Shown here piece after piece: positions 35,501 through 48,835 of a stretch of 64,000 bases of DNA. The stretch lies in assembly GCF_932294415.1 (NCBI RefSeq), contig NC_065536.1, positions 4,102,974 to 4,166,973 on the forward strand, in the 5' to 3' direction. The notes under the pieces are model-generated. The model ran no database searches, was not told the DNA's origin, and saw only the letters and a list, made by a program, of their open reading frames with translations. Position numbers and translations under genes: made by a program. Every line of letters begins with the position of its first letter. Position 1 is the stretch's first letter. Origin of the DNA: Quercus robur (lineage: Eukaryota > Streptophyta > Magnoliopsida > Fagales > Fagaceae).

Positions 35501-38500
35501 AAACAATGATACCTTTATCTTCCCATATCATCCTCATCAATTTAAAAAATAAAATCAAGATACTAAAAGTAGAGGCCAGCTTTGGACTTCATAGTAAACG
35601 TCAAATACTTTTTGTTCTTCGTTAAACATTGTGTCATTTCAAACCACAACGCTCTATTTAAGAGAGTAAGATTTGTATCTATTGTTTTGACTATGCTGCA
35701 TATTCATTCAGTAGGCCATTAATCTTGGTACTTTATTTCATTTGTGAATGGCTGCATGCATTTTGAGGTTTGTCATCCCATGTCTCATTTTCAATATTGC
35801 CTGTATTCACAGTAACTTTGTAGCTCTTGCTTCTTTAGGGCTTGGCTTACAATGGAAAGAAAAACATCCTTTATGTAGCAGATACTGAAAACCATGCTTT
35901 GAGGTATGTGTTGACTTCAGAACTATGTCTTGAGTATTTAACAGGCTGGCTGGTGCTCTTTCCAGTCATTAAAATGGCTGTATATTCTCAATGTCTTTGT
36001 TTTTAAGTTGATCTTTTCTTTCTAAAGTCAGGTTCAGTGCAAGATCCGTAATAATTATGTGTATTCATATAACAAACATTTACAAAGTTGAAAAACCACT
36101 GATTCATCCAAAAATATTTATGCTTGTGCTTAAAAAATTTCAAAAACTCAAATCCGCACTTTAAAACAACCACCACCAAGCCTTCGTCCCAAAATTTAGG
36201 GTGTTGACTATGGATCCTCCCTAGATTAGTCAAATCTACACTTATAATGCATAAAAGGTTTTGAGTAAGTGAAAATGATTTGGGTTAATCTGATACATAA
36301 CAGCTCTTTTAGCTGCATTGGTCATAGAAAATAGAATTCATAGGCTCGCTTGTACAAAGGACTGGTTTGGCATATTTGTAATCCAAGTAGCACAATAGTA
36401 TTTGGACTGTGCAGAAACTGACATATGTGAGGCAATATGAAGGAACGAATGCTTGGAATTAAAATTTAGTCAATAATCTACTCGGCAAGTCTAAATAGTA
36501 ACTATAAAACTCTTTTTTTTTTTTTTTGGCACAAGGTAAAAGTTAAAGGAACTTTTTTTTTCCTATTTCCCATACTTCTATCAATTCAACATACACAATC
36601 ATGTACATTCAAGGTACATAATTTTTCAAAGAATGTACAAAATTATATATATTCAACTAACACATTTTTCAATGAATATATACAATTTAGTACACTCAAA
36701 TGACTCAATGTACAAAATTTTTCAAAGAATGTACACAATTCAATACATTCAACGTATACAATTTTTCAAGGAATGTACCCAATTCAAAAATTTTCAAGGT
36801 ATACAATTCTGCAAATTCAATGTACATAATTTTAAAAAAATGTATACACAATTTTTCAAAGAATATACATAATTTTGTACCCACAACATACATAATTCAG
36901 TATGTTCAACTTATACATTTTTTAATGAATGTACATAATTTTGTATATTCAACGTATACAATTTTTCAAAGAGTATGCCAAATTTTGTACTTTCAATGTA
37001 CACATTTTTCAAATAATGTAAACAATTTTGTACATTCAACGTACACAATCTTTCAAAGAATGTATACAATTTTGTACGTTTAACATAAACAATTTTTCAA
37101 AAAAATGTACACAATTCTATATATTCGACATACACATTTTTCGAAGAATGTTCATTTTGTATAAACATTTTTCAAAGAATATAAACAGATACATACATTC
37201 AATGTACACATTTTTCATTGAATGTATACAATTTCGTACATTCATGAGAATTATTTGAATCACAAGAAATACTAAGCATGCTAATAGCATCAATGTAGAA
37301 ACCTTTCATTTCTAACAATTTTAAATTTTATTATTGTTACATGAGAATTATTTGAATCACAAGAAATAGGAAGCACACTAATAGCTTCAGTGTAGTAACC
37401 TTTCATGCATGAGTTTCTAACAATTTTAACTTTTATTATTATAGGGAGATTGATTTTGTCAATGAGACTGTGCGCACTCTTGCCGGAAATGGATCCAAAG
37501 GTTCTGACTACAGAGGGGGAGACAAAGGAACCAATCAGGTAAGATTGCAAAAGATGAAATTTGAGGATCCACTTCAAAATCACATCCACATTAGTTTCAA
37601 ATAAAAAATAGTAATAAGGCTCCTTGTATATGCTATATCAGTATGCTTCATCAACTTGGGTTCACTAGTGTTAATTGATCTTGTTGACGAATAATAAAAA
37701 TTTCCTGGTACATAAATTCTAAATTGAAATTTTCTGAACAAATATCTCTGCATAATGTTGAAATTCTTAGTATCTTCTTCCAGCTCCTTAACTCTCCATG
37801 GGATGTCTGCTTTGAGCCAGTCAGTGAGAAGGTTTACATTGCCATGGCTGGCCAACATCAGATCTGGGAACACAATACAATAGATGGAGTTACTAGAGCA
37901 TTCAGTGGTGATGGTTATGAAAGAAACTTGAATGGATCAAGGTATTGGAAACAATAAAATTAATTTTATTTTTGTCACTGGTTATTATAATTTGCTTGGG
38001 TGCGTTCATATCAAATTCTCCCAGAATTTTGATAATGATAACTTTTACGTTTAAATATTGTGATAGCTCTACAAACACCTCATTTGCACAACCTTCTGGA
38101 GTTTCACTATCTCCTGGTAATATTTTACCTGAAAGAATTTTAACCATCATTTAAAATGTTTATTCTTAATAATAAATTTTTTTACTCTAATGCACATTTG
38201 AAGATTTGAAGGTGGCATATATTGCGGATAGTGAGAGTAGCTCCATTCGAGCACTTGATCTAAAAACTGGAGGATCAAGATTGCTAGCTGGAGGTGATCC
38301 TATCTTCTCAGACAATTTATTTAAGGTACTTTTGTTTTGAGTTAAGTAATCATTTCCTTTGTAGCCAGATATTACTCTTTTTTTATTCATGTACACCATA
38401 TACGGACTAAACAAATCTTAAATTTTATTGTTTAGAATTTAACCTTTTCTATTTATCTGTTTCCTTCCCATAATTATTATTGTGTTTAACCCTCGCAGTT

Positions 38501-41500
38501 TGGAGACCATGATGGAATAGGTTCAGAAGTACTTCTTCAACATCCGTTGGGTGTCCTATGTGCAAAGGATGGTCAAATTTATATAGCAGATAGCTATAAT
38601 CATAAGGTATTTAGATCATGACTGGAGATACTTTAAACAAAAAAAGAAAAAGAAAAAGAAAAAAAAAGGACTTCTCTAACATGCAGTATAAACTTTTGAG
38701 GAAATCAATTAACTGTCTAGCTAATTTCAGCTTTAATTGTTTTTTGGGGGGTGTACATAAACTTCAAAAATATTCCTCCATCCCTCCTATTAGGCTCAGA
38801 GGACAGTTAGGCTGCTATTCACATCGCTCATATTAAAGTTGCACTTAAGTAGCCAATTATATTGCTACCTATTCATGCTAGGATATAATATCCCTGTTGT
38901 TCCTCAGTATCACTCATGTTGCTGGTGAAAATAATTACAACTTTAGGGAGACCAAGTGTTACCTTTGACTAATTTTTGTTCTGAATTTTGACATTTTATA
39001 TATGGAAAACAATTATAGCAGTAAAATTTGTTTCATAAAATATTTTACAGAGTAATATATTTTATTCAAAATATCAGGTCTAGTTAAAATTCTATGTTGC
39101 AAGTTTTTAAGGCATCAATGGGTGACTCTCATGGCACATACTGGACTTGTTAATCAGTTCACTTTTACCACGAGGAAATTTCTATGGTCTAGATATAATT
39201 CAAATTATTTCTACAAACTTTTACTTTGTTGGATGACTATTAAAATTGGTTCTTATCCCCAAAACTTTCTCCTATGGTTGAATCACATATTGTTCATCAA
39301 ATATTTATTACACATTACTCAAGGTGCTCCACTGGTTCTGTTTACATAAAATTGATACTACCTGTATCCACTTCCTTTATGTATTAGATTTAGTATGTAG
39401 ATTTATTATGATAACATGCTGGTACAATTAACTGCTTCAGTGGGGTTGAACTACTCTTCCTTGTCCCCTAAATTTCAGATCAAGAAGCTAGATCCAGCTA
39501 GTAAAAGAGTAAGTACCTTAGCAGGGACAGGGAAAGCTGGTTTCAAGGATGGAATGGCCCTTGCAGCTCAGGTTGGAAAATACTTATAATATTCTTATTT
39601 GATGAAAAATATTTTTTTCAGTTATGTAAGCTGAATTGCTTGCCTAAAATGTCAACTTTTAATGTATTTATTTGTTTCTGCAGCTCTCAGAGCCATCAGG
39701 AATCATTGAAGCAGAAAATGGTGATTCTCAATCCTATTCATACATGACAAATAATATTTTGGCCTTAGTCTTGTAGCACATCTCTGAATTTACAAATCCT
39801 TGTCAAACTTTCTAAATGGGTTCCCCCCAAACCCCAGCCATGTACATTTTCCCCCTATTCATTCATCGTAAGGAAGTTGCATAATGTTTGATTGTTTGTT
39901 GGATTGAGGCTGTACTGCCTCCTAAATCATGTAAATCCATGTATATCTGGGCTATCATTCTGTCATTCAATAACTAGTTGAATTGGTACAGAATTTCATA
40001 GCCATTTTGATGGTATGAATTATGTTAATAGCCAAAGAGAGAAGACTTTTGCTTCAATTCTTGCGTCTTTGCTTGCATTGGTAACTATTTTATAATGGAA
40101 GTGGTTCTTGTCATTTTGCAGGAAGACTTTTCATAGCTGATACAAACAACAGTGTAATCAGATATCTAGACTTGAACAAGGAAGAAGCCGAACTTCTTAC
40201 TTTGGAGCTGAAAGGTGTTCAACCTCCTGTGCAAAAATCCAGATCTTTAAGGCGCCTTAGAAGGCGATCATCAGCTGACACACTGACTGTTACTGTTGAG
40301 GGTGGTTCATCCAAAGAGGGAAACCTGTCACTTAAGATATTGTTACCCGAAGAGTACCACTTCTCAAAGGTTCCACCCCTTCTCTCTCTGATATACCATA
40401 TGGGTTCCAACTCTCTAATACTGTCTCATTTTCTCTTGAATGTCTCATTCAGTAGGGTAAAAAGATCCTTTCTGTGTTTGTTCACTTGAATATCCTATGA
40501 TCTACTGCCCTGTAATTCATAATGCAGGAAGCACAAAGTAAATTTAGCGTTGACAGTGAGCCTGAAAGTTCAATGGTTATTGATCCTTTGGATGGATATC
40601 TTAGTCCAGAGGGATCAGCAATACTTCATTTTAAGAGATCCTCCCCCTCAGCTTCGGTGGGGAGAATAAGTTGCAAGGTATGCCTCATTTTTTGGTTGCA
40701 AACTTTGCTGGTCTGCTTTGAAATGTTTTAATTTAACTTCCAATATTAGTTAACTTTGATCTCACTAAAATTCTACTTCCTAATAATGCTATCATTCTGG
40801 CACTAAAAGGGGATTAGGTGACAATCATGTCTTTGTGACAACCAAGACAGCCTCAGGCAGATGCATGTAGCACCAGAGAGTTTATGATTCTGGTTTTGGG
40901 GACCTTTACCATGTGGTGTTCCACTCATTATCTTGCAGGGCACAATAGCCTTTCGCTTTTGCTAAAAATAAGCATAAGAACCTCAAAAGAGGTTGATACA
41001 AAAGAGGATTTAAGGTGAAGTTGAATTGTTTGTGGACCAACTATTCTCAGGAAATAGGTTGAAGCTACCCTTAGCTATCAAAAGTCAAGTAGAATCTTCC
41101 AAGAGTGACACTGAAAAGAAAGATGTTTGCTATGTTCTTCTATGCCCCCATTTGTATCACAATATATTTTGCCCGAGCATGACAAACGACTCAATGATTA
41201 GATGATACATTTTTAAAAAAACCTTGTGTCTATTTGCTCAATTTTCTAAAAATGACAATTAGAGCTCAATTCAAGAACAAGATTTCCTTGTTCAGGCACT
41301 AGTGTATTAAAGAATTTACAAGGAAAACAAAAAGTCTAAAAGAAAAATAACCTCCAAGTTAAGCTCACAATCTGTGATTTTTGGTATAAAATTAATGTGG
41401 CTTGTCCTCTCAGGTTTACTATTGCAAGGAAGATGAGGTATGTCTATACCAATCTCTGTTATTTGAAGTACCCTTCCAAGAGGAAATTCCGGACTCTTCC

Positions 41501-41578
41501 CCAGCAGAAATCACACTTACATATGTTGTGAAGCCCAAAACTCCAACAAACACCTTACAGCTATCAGTTTCCCACTGA
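26144..41578 (+). CDS. SOQ1: SUPPRESSOR OF QUENCHING 1, chloroplast thylakoid protein
   Basis: SOQ1 prevents a slow form of antenna quenching (qH) in thylakoids. Twenty-eight GT-AG exons join in frame to 1084 aa: 26144-26501, 27281-27381, 27482-27538, 27628-27722, 28357-28456, 28958-29016, 29161-29285, 29624-29756, 30638-30725, 30910-30988, 31230-31290, 31434-31509, 31596-31706, 32704-32799, 33202-33324, 34710-34907, 35284-35388, 35839-35903, 37445-37538, 37784-37941, 38067-38116, 38204-38325, 38499-38606, 39479-39571, 39684-39720, 40122-40369, 40528-40677, 41414-41578. Residues 1 to about 55 look like a transit peptide. The HAD domain has FDMDG at 80-84. One membrane helix (about 355-370) precedes a thioredoxin-like domain with CCINC at 459-463. 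NHL repeats ([29 protein letters not shown]) fill about 555-960, and a C-terminal beta domain follows. Arabidopsis SOQ1 is about 1055 aa. No break was found. Confidence 0.96.
26940..27110 (-). mobile_element. LTR-retrotransposon remnant in SOQ1 intron 1
   Basis: On the minus strand a string close to TGGTATCAGAGC (a methionine tRNA primer-binding site used by many Copia and TRIM elements) is followed by AGGTGATCATAAGTTCAAAC, and the fragment ends GTGAGGGGAAGTGTTAGAAC. No flanking LTR pair is visible. Old, small and broken. Confidence 0.3.
29793..30215. repeat. Tandem duplication in SOQ1 intron 8
   Basis: A unit of about 236 bases (29793-30028) is followed by a similar copy (30029-30215) with small deletions. 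Landmarks in both are ACCTCAT(T/C)CTGGATATA, TTTATTCATGCATAAGG and CTCTTTATCTCTGAGAGA. Non-coding. Confidence 0.7.
32041..32548. repeat. GA and TA microsatellites in SOQ1 intron 13
   Basis: A GA run lies at 32051-32080 and two TA runs at about 32197-32216 and 32518-32547. The sequence between is unremarkable intron. Confidence 0.85.
33584..33998 (-). mobile_element. Solo-LTR-like remnant in SOQ1 intron 15
   Basis: The ends read TGATGCAA and TTGCATCA. On the minus strand the interior has CCTATATAAGCAAAG (TATA-like) and, further on, TTTGATGAATAAAATTTC (polyadenylation-like), the layout of an LTR of about 415 bases. Target duplication was not recognised, so the exact limits are uncertain. Family unknown. 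Confidence 0.4.
36585..37245. repeat. Minisatellite in SOQ1 intron 18
   Basis: About 15 diverged copies of a unit of 44-46 bases containing TTTTTCAAAGAATGTACA, then AATTTTGTACATTCAACGTA. The unit can be followed from AATCATGTACATTCAAGG to TCGTACATTCATGAG. Adjacent to its right is a doubled segment of about 100 bases (GAGAATTATTTGAATCACAA at 37229 and 37343). All lies between exons ending 35903 and starting 37445. Confidence 0.85.
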
Positions 41579-44398
41579 CACAAGCACCATGAAAACAAGT
41601 TGTAAGATCCCTTACTATTCTTTTCTCTTTCTTTCATGAAAGTTTGATATTCAGTTGGATGCAGCCGTTAGTTACATACATTGTATTTTTTTGCCCACTG
41701 ATTAAAATAAGTATAATGAGCAGTGAAATGTATCAAATCATGGTTCAAGACTGCTTCATGGTGCTTTTCTTTTGTGAAATAACATGCCAAGAAAACATGA
41801 AATTCATTGTTTTATAAAATATTAGTTAATGATCAGTTACTTTAAATTTCTCAAATCATGTTGAAATGTAGAATTTAGATAACTTAATAACAATAAAACT
41901 TATATATTCAGTGAGATAAGAAGTAAATTATCTTTCCTGCTTCTACCAGTTAGCATACATACTATTAAGGCATTGAATGCACCAAACACTATTTTTCGGT
42001 GTCAAGTGGCTGATGAGAGCAGCCAATTCGAATCAACCAATCAATTTTCATGATTATATGAATTAAATTGTGATACTTAATAGGTGAGTGCTGTCCTTTG
42101 AAGTGAACAAGGCATCCTCAAGTCTGTCCCAGGCCCATATGGTGCTTTTGTCGTAATGATGTGCCAAACAAACAATTGCCATTTTTTTTGTGTAAGGCCC
42201 TGCATTGGCTGCCTTTCAGGTGTTATTCCCAATTATATATTTGTATTCATATAATTATTGTTGTTGCTATCGGTAATTTAATATCAATCACAATCATCAT
42301 TGTCTTAGGGTTAAGCAAGGGATGGATTGCATACCAAGGCACACACTCGTGTGCACTTCTCTTTAATTGATTAAGTGATGACAATGTGGTCAATCATTTG
42401 TAGTTTTACTTTGTTTTCTTAATGAGAGGAGCAGATTAGCCCCCTACATACTTAGCAAAGAAATTAAGTATTAGATAGAGACGATCTTTGACGAGTTCCA
42501 ATCAAAGCATGTGAGAGGAATGCATTTGTTTAATTGATTTATGCATTAGATGCATTATAATATTAATTATTAATAAAATGACAGCGTAAAACGCGTTTTT
42601 TCCACCAAATCCCATGTTTATCTCTTTCCAACATTTTTGTCTGAATATTTTGTACAATGCATTATATAAGTGGGTTTATGATCTGGCTTGTTCTTTATCT
42701 ATTTGTCCATGGGGGGTGCTTGGTCCTGCCGGCATAGGTATGGACCAGGTTTATGACTATAATTAAGTGGTTTGAATTTAGACAGGAGCATGAATCTTTA
42801 AGGACTAAACTAATGGGAGGAGATTAATGAATCTGGAATACCTCAGAAACAGTACTAGTTCGTGACCATAAGGGCGTGACTGATAGGTTTGCTTCACGTT
42901 TGGAAATTCTGCTGCATAATTAGAGAGTCAACAATAACCTAACCATTTAGAAATCAACATCCGTGAGTGATGAATCAAAGAGACAGTTTGCTTGTCATAG
43001 TCAAGCATTCATTTAATTAGTTATTAATTGAGAAAATAAACTATAGTTTAATCAAGTAAATGGCAAACATTTTATATTTAATTCAAACACCACGTTAGGG
43101 AGTAATGCATAAAAACTAATCAAAGTTATTTGTCGTTTATAATCCCAGGTTTTAATTAATACATTCTTTCCAGTTATTAGCTTCAATCAAATTTTCTTAA
43201 GAAATACTATTTTAATTGGTGGTCTAAACCAACTAGACCCTTATTGGTTCTTCTTAGAAAGTGGTTAAAAGAGAAGGGATAAGTAAGAATTTCATTGGAA
43301 GGTTCATTAGAAATCATGTGGTCAATCAGAGAAGCCAAATTGCTTTCAAATAGGACTTTTTCATTATTATAACAAAAAGTAAATCTTACTTTCTGACCGA
43401 GATAACTTCAGAATCTGCATGTAACCGACCTGTTATATACCCCAACATAAAAATCTAAAATTCAGAGCAGAAAATCTATGAGAGAGAATAAAACTACATT
43501 AATTAGTAGCAGAGGAAAGTTCATTTCCTTACTAAGATAACTTTAAAAATCTGTGAGGCTACAAAGTGTAATAATTTTAAATCATTCAATATTACATGCT
43601 TAGAGTAAGTCTTATTTTCTCAGTTGGATTACTTTTAAAATTGCTGCATTTGCTGAAGGAGCACTCCATAATTGAGAGGTAGAGAGAGAGATATAGAAGT
43701 CAAATGTTATTTTTTTTATTTTATTTTATTTTTTAAACCTAAATGTTAATCTTTCTAAGCCTTGATTGGCTCATTGTGACATTGAAGCTTGTCTCACTCA
43801 AGGAGGCAAGCTCTCTGGCAAGTTATTGGTGATGGGGCTTATCCCGAATCTTCAAAGGGTTTTTTTTTTCCCCCCTGCTGATATCACAGATATATGTTAC
43901 TCTTATTTTGCTGATTGGGTGGACATTCAATTTTTAGAGGCTCTATTTACTAATGTTTGTGTCAGACCATGGCACATTTACTCTCTCTTAACTAGTATTT
44001 TTCAATAATTGAAAGGCAAAATAAAGTTGTAATGAATGCACTACCATTGAGTGTAACCTCAACAGAACAAAGAACAAATTTAGTTATTAGAAGGAAAAAA
44101 AAAAAAAATGCATTCAGACATACTAGTGACAATTAGAGAACCAAAAAGAAAGAAAAAAGAAGCTGATGGACCAATCATATAATAAGGTTGTATTCCGTGC
44201 ATAAAACTTCCACTTTTGCGAGGTTTGAGAGAGATTATTGATAAATAGTCTAAACCAATCATATAATAAGGATAATTGATACTACTAAAGTTTGGAGAGG
44301 AGAAGGGAATTTGCATTAAGCAGGCAATGTGGATCAAACCTGGCCACATCCATCAAGGGGGGGTGAGTCCAAAGCTTCAATATAAAAAAAAAATAATA

Positions 44399-44432
<34 letters not shown>

Positions 44433-46560
44433 TACAAAATAAAGGCTCAGATGATGGAAAAGTGCCATGAAAACAACCACATGATTTCCTTTTCTCTGCC
44501 TTTAATTTCCATTTGGTGCATCACCCACTAATCATTGCTCAGCAAAAATACAAATTCCATTGGTCCCACACTCTCATGGAAAAGCCAATTGGCATTTGGC
44601 AGAAGAGAACACATACTTTATTATCCAATCAGACTTTTCCACAACATCAAAAATTAAGAATCCCAACCTTTTTTTTATTATATATTATTTATTAATTAAA
44701 TAACACACTGAAGGTTTAATAGACTGGTTCATTGTTTGTTTCCATGTTTTTATTGCATGGCCTTACATATTCACAATAGGACATGCCATAAAGGCTGTGC
44801 AAGACAATGGTAAAGTAATAGTTTCTGGCATGCTGATGCTACACTACATGTTTTTTCTTCCTACAATTTAAGCATTTTGTTGGGCTTTCACCCACACAAT
44901 CAATTTCTGATAGAAAAATAATGTAAGACCCTGTTTGATTCGTCCTTTTCAGTCTGCATCCTTGGTGAAAAGCTAAACCAAGGAGTAAAAGTTTTCACTC
45001 CCTCCAATTGGCACATTTATAATGTTTTTATGTTGTTCTGAGACTTAAAAAAGTTGAGACAACATGAATTGTTTCACCTGCATTGTGACGTACAACTCAA
45101 AACATTTATATCACCAAGCACTTCCTTAAGTCCCTTCATGTATTATTACGTCACACCAAATGAAGATTTAGCCGTTTTGGTTGACCTAATTGATCTTTAT
45201 ATTATTGTTATAATAAATTTTTTTTTTCTTCTTAACTTTGTATGCAAGGTAATATGATTGTTTCACAAGAAAGAAAAAAATTGATAAGAGGTGCACTTGT
45301 TTTCTTTCAATTTTTCTCTTTATTCATAAAGGTTTATGCTTCAAGTGAGAAATGAAAATTATTCTTAGCATCTACCTTTGTCATTCTTCTTCATTTCTTT
45401 ATTTTCTTTTCATGTGAGCCTTTTTTCAAAATGTCCTGCCATGATTTTTAAGAACTCACATGGCAATGAACTTTCTCATTGATTATGCAATAAAGAACTG
45501 AGAAAGAAAAATCCTTCAAGTGAAAGAGAAAAATACATAATTAATTGGCCAAGTTGTCCACTAGCAACATTCTCTAATCAATAAAAGATTGAATTTTCTC
45601 ATGGGTGAGGCAATCAATTCTATTTACCAAGATCAGTACGAGCTTTCTCTTGTTCTTTACTTCTACCTAGAATACTAGTCTAGCACTAGTATATGATTAA
45701 ACTTCAATATCAAGCTAATTCAATCCAAGGTGACAAAATTTCAACCATACAAAAAAATATCTCACCTTGCACTAATTTTTATTTCATTCAATTTCCTTTT
45801 TAAAAAAAATATTAAAACTAAACCATATAGGATTAAAGTCCACATCATTTGCTACATTCCTATCTGATTATCTGCTAATTGCAACTTAACCACCGGACCT
45901 AAGAAACAGTGGCACTAATTTGACTACTGACTATGAGGAATGAATCATGTGACTATAAAGAAAAAAACAACCCAGAGATATAATTTTAAGTGAAAAGGTC
46001 ATTGAATATTGGTTGGCTAGTCAAACTGATTTAAAAGAAATATTTATTATTTGGAGAATGAGAAGAAATATTTAAGTTACTAAAATGCTTCTAAGAGTTT
46101 TGTAACTCAATTAGTATCTGATGTTTTTGATGGAAATATCTAGAGTTCAAAAAAAATTACTTCTCTCTCTTCTTTTCTTATTATTTTTTTCTTTATTTAT
46201 TTATTTATTTTTTTAAAATGAGATTGGAAATCATATAAGACTACCAAAATATAAGTATCCATTGTTTTTTTTATTTTTTTTTATTTTTAAATAGTATTAA
46301 AAGTACAGTCGGCAAAGGTTGGAGAGAAAAAACACAAAAAGAACAAATATCTCAAGGGAGCAACTCCCATCTTTCAAGGGTATGATATATATTTTCCTAT
46401 TTTAATCAAAGATATTAAAACTTTCACATGACAAAAAGGTGTGCAATTCACGGAAGGGTCACAAGGTTGAGTTCCAATTTATAATTATAGCATCTCTCTT
46501 AGAACTCATGCTCAAGATGAAAACACAACCTTTTCTCCAAAAAAAAAAAAAATGAAAACA
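41579..46560. other. Intergenic region downstream of SOQ1
   Basis: The first few hundred bases are the likely SOQ1 3' UTR and flank. The rest is AT-rich with no open frame resembling a known protein. Seen inside: an ATA microsatellite at about 44397-44431, a doubled CCAATCATATAATAAGG (44169 and 44255), and many A/T runs. No RNA gene was recognised. Confidence 0.5.
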
Positions 46561-46598
46561 CAACAAACAGTAAACCAAAAATGTCACACTCTCTCCCT

Positions 46599-46732
46599 CA
46601 CACACACACACACACACACACAATTTATTTAACTATAATTCCTCAACTGCTTAAATTTATAAATTCTATCATGAGATTTGTTAAAACATCTAGGCCCAAA
46701 CTCAAGGTCTATTGAATACACAAACACATGTA

Positions 46733-46779
<47 letters not shown>
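46599..46779. repeat. CA and GA microsatellites
   Basis: A CA run at about 46599-46622 and a GA run at about 46742-46779. They open false Leu-Ser reading frames on the minus strand. Confidence 0.9.
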
Positions 46780-46782
<3 letters not shown>

Positions 46783-47068
46783 ATAATAAAATAGTCTAGC
46801 CAATATATGATAACATACCTTATCAATCAGTATCATGTGATAAATCAGTATTAGTAGCCAAATCAAATTATGAAGTGCATCAATCTTATAAACCAGAATC
46901 AATCAATCAAAAAGAAACACAAGTAGAAGAAAATTCTTTAGCATTAGTAACCCGAATGAGACAAAATTAAGTGATATGAAACCAGATAATGAAATAAATA
47001 AATTGATATTAGCCGCACAATATCAAGATTTTAGAAGTAATAAAAAAAATATATAAGAATAAGAAATA

Positions 47069-47632
47069 TAATCATGTGAAGCATTAATCACGTGATAAGT
47101 TTTCTTCTGCAAAAGTCTTAATCACGTGAAGCACAGGTATCGACCTTATCTCTTCGAATCAAAATTATTCGATTCGGTATCAATTTTCATCAAATAAATC
47201 AAAATAATTCAAGCTTTTCACTATTTAGTATTAGAAGAATTAGCTTTGCAGAAGTATTAATCATATTTTTTAGTGGGGAGAAGTATTATTGTTATTTTTA
47301 CTTTTTTCAGTCTCAGTATCAGAAATTATATATATATATATATATATATATAATCATGTGAAGCATTAATCATGTGATAAGTTTTCTTCTGCAAAAGTCT
47401 TAATCACGTGAAGCACGAGTATCGGCCTTATCTCTTTGAATCAGAATTATTCGATTCGGTATTAGTTTTCATCAAATAAATCAAAATAATTCAAGCTTTT
47501 CACTATTTAGTATTAGAAGAATTAGCTTTGTGGAAGTATTAATCATATTTTTTAGTGGAGAAAAGTATTATTGGAATTTTTACTTTTTTCAGTCTCAGTA
47601 TCAGAAATTATATATATATATATATATATATA
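47069..47632. repeat. Head-to-tail 282-bp duplication with CACGTG motifs
   Basis: Copy 1 (47069-47350) and copy 2 (47351-47632) are nearly identical and each ends in a TA run. Each starts TAATCATGTGAAGCATTAAT. Copy 1 has two CACGTG palindromes (near 47090 and 47123) and copy 2 keeps one (near 47406), the other having become CATGTG. CACGTG is the G-box bound by bHLH and bZIP factors. The block lies about 2 kb ahead of the bHLH coding region. Confidence 0.85.
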
Positions 47633-48308
47633 GAGGCTAATTGTAATTCTTGTAATTCTGTGGTGTATTAGACTTTGGTTAATGTGCCTATATAAAGGCC
47701 TCTCTATACAATTTTATGAGCGATTGAATAGAGTACAATGTGTCCAAGTTCAATGTTCATTGTAGCATGTATGGGTTAATTGTATTTCCCCCAAACTGTG
47801 GTGTAGTTTCCTTGAACTTTAAAATTGTTAATAAGAACTTTATCTCTACTGTTAGTATTTCCGTCAAACTTGATTCTAAAATAAAATTCCATCAAATTTA
47901 ATGGAAAAGGTAAAAAAATTTATGGAAAATATGCGTAAAGAAATTTGATGAAAACGGTACAGGAAAAATCGTTTATTACCGATATTTGAAGAGAGATAGT
48001 ATTTAGTTTTTTAGTTTAATTTATTCTGTACAAGACCTATGTTGATTTTTTATATGAAAACCGCAATTATATACTATTATAAGCAATGCAACATATATCA
48101 TTTTATTATATTTTAATAATATTACAAAGAAGAACTATGATTTGAATCTTATTCTATACTAGTGTATAGTTTCGTAAATATGCATGAATACAATTAAAAA
48201 CGATCATAATTATACATTTTTTTTATAAGAGATTCAAATTATACATAATATTCGTTTACAATTTTTTTAAATTATATATTACACTTTTTTAAACTCTCTG
48301 ATTTTTCA
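47633..48308. other. Intergenic stretch without a recognised gene
   Basis: Non-coding. A TATA-like CCTATATAAAGGCC at about 47688-47701 followed by TGAATAGAGTACAATG resembles an LTR or an unassigned promoter, but neither partner nor ends were found. Confidence 0.35.
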
Positions 48309-48519
48309 CCCAATAATTCATTTGTCACAAAAATTTTAAAAAAAAAAAAATAGACATGTGGCGCAAAATTGAACTTCAACTGAAATCCAATTTAAAATCT
48401 AATTGGATTTGGACCCTTTAATTTTTACATTCAATAATTCAATGGGTACAAAATTAAAAAATAAATAGGACACGTGACACAGAATTGAGAATCAAATTAA
48501 AATCTAATTGGATTTTTTC
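48309..48519. repeat. Diverged tandem duplication, about 120-bp unit
   Basis: Two copies (48309-48428 and 48429-48519) share CAATAATTCA, TAGACATGTGGCGCA / TAGGACACGTGACACA and AAAATCTAATTGGATTT in the same order. Non-coding. Confidence 0.55.
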
Positions 48520-48789
48520 TAAAATTTGGCTATTAATATATATATAGATTTTTGTAACAGTCAAATTATAAAAATAACTAGAGAATAATTTTATTTAAAT
48601 CGTATTAGAAAAAGTTTTTCTTATTATTAATTTCAAAACAATTTAAGAAATCATACGTTTAAAATACAATAAAAAAAATTAAAAAAGATCTAAAAGATCA
48701 TCACAGTAATTTAGAAGGGGAAAGATATTTCATATATCCTTCAAACTAATTAATAAAAATAAATTCCATTGAATTTTAAAAAAAAATAA

Positions 48790-48835
<46 letters not shown>

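Noticed and set aside
36633-37258. Overlapping frames with MYTQF/IQRMYTI repeats
   Set aside because: These are products of the intron 18 minisatellite inside SOQ1.
42161-42370. A 69-codon hydrophobic frame downstream of SOQ1
   Set aside because: No similarity recognised, no promoter or splice context, and length is ordinary for chance frames in this composition.
46599-46622. CA repeat considered as a CRISPR-like or telomeric array
   Set aside because: It is a simple dinucleotide run; there are no spacer-repeat units, and no TTTAGGG arrays occur in the window.
47640-47800. Possible LTR remnant (TATA-like CCTATATAAAGGCC and a following AATAGAGTACAATG)
   Set aside because: No TG...CA ends, no partner and no target repeat could be seen; kept only as a note in the intergenic entry.
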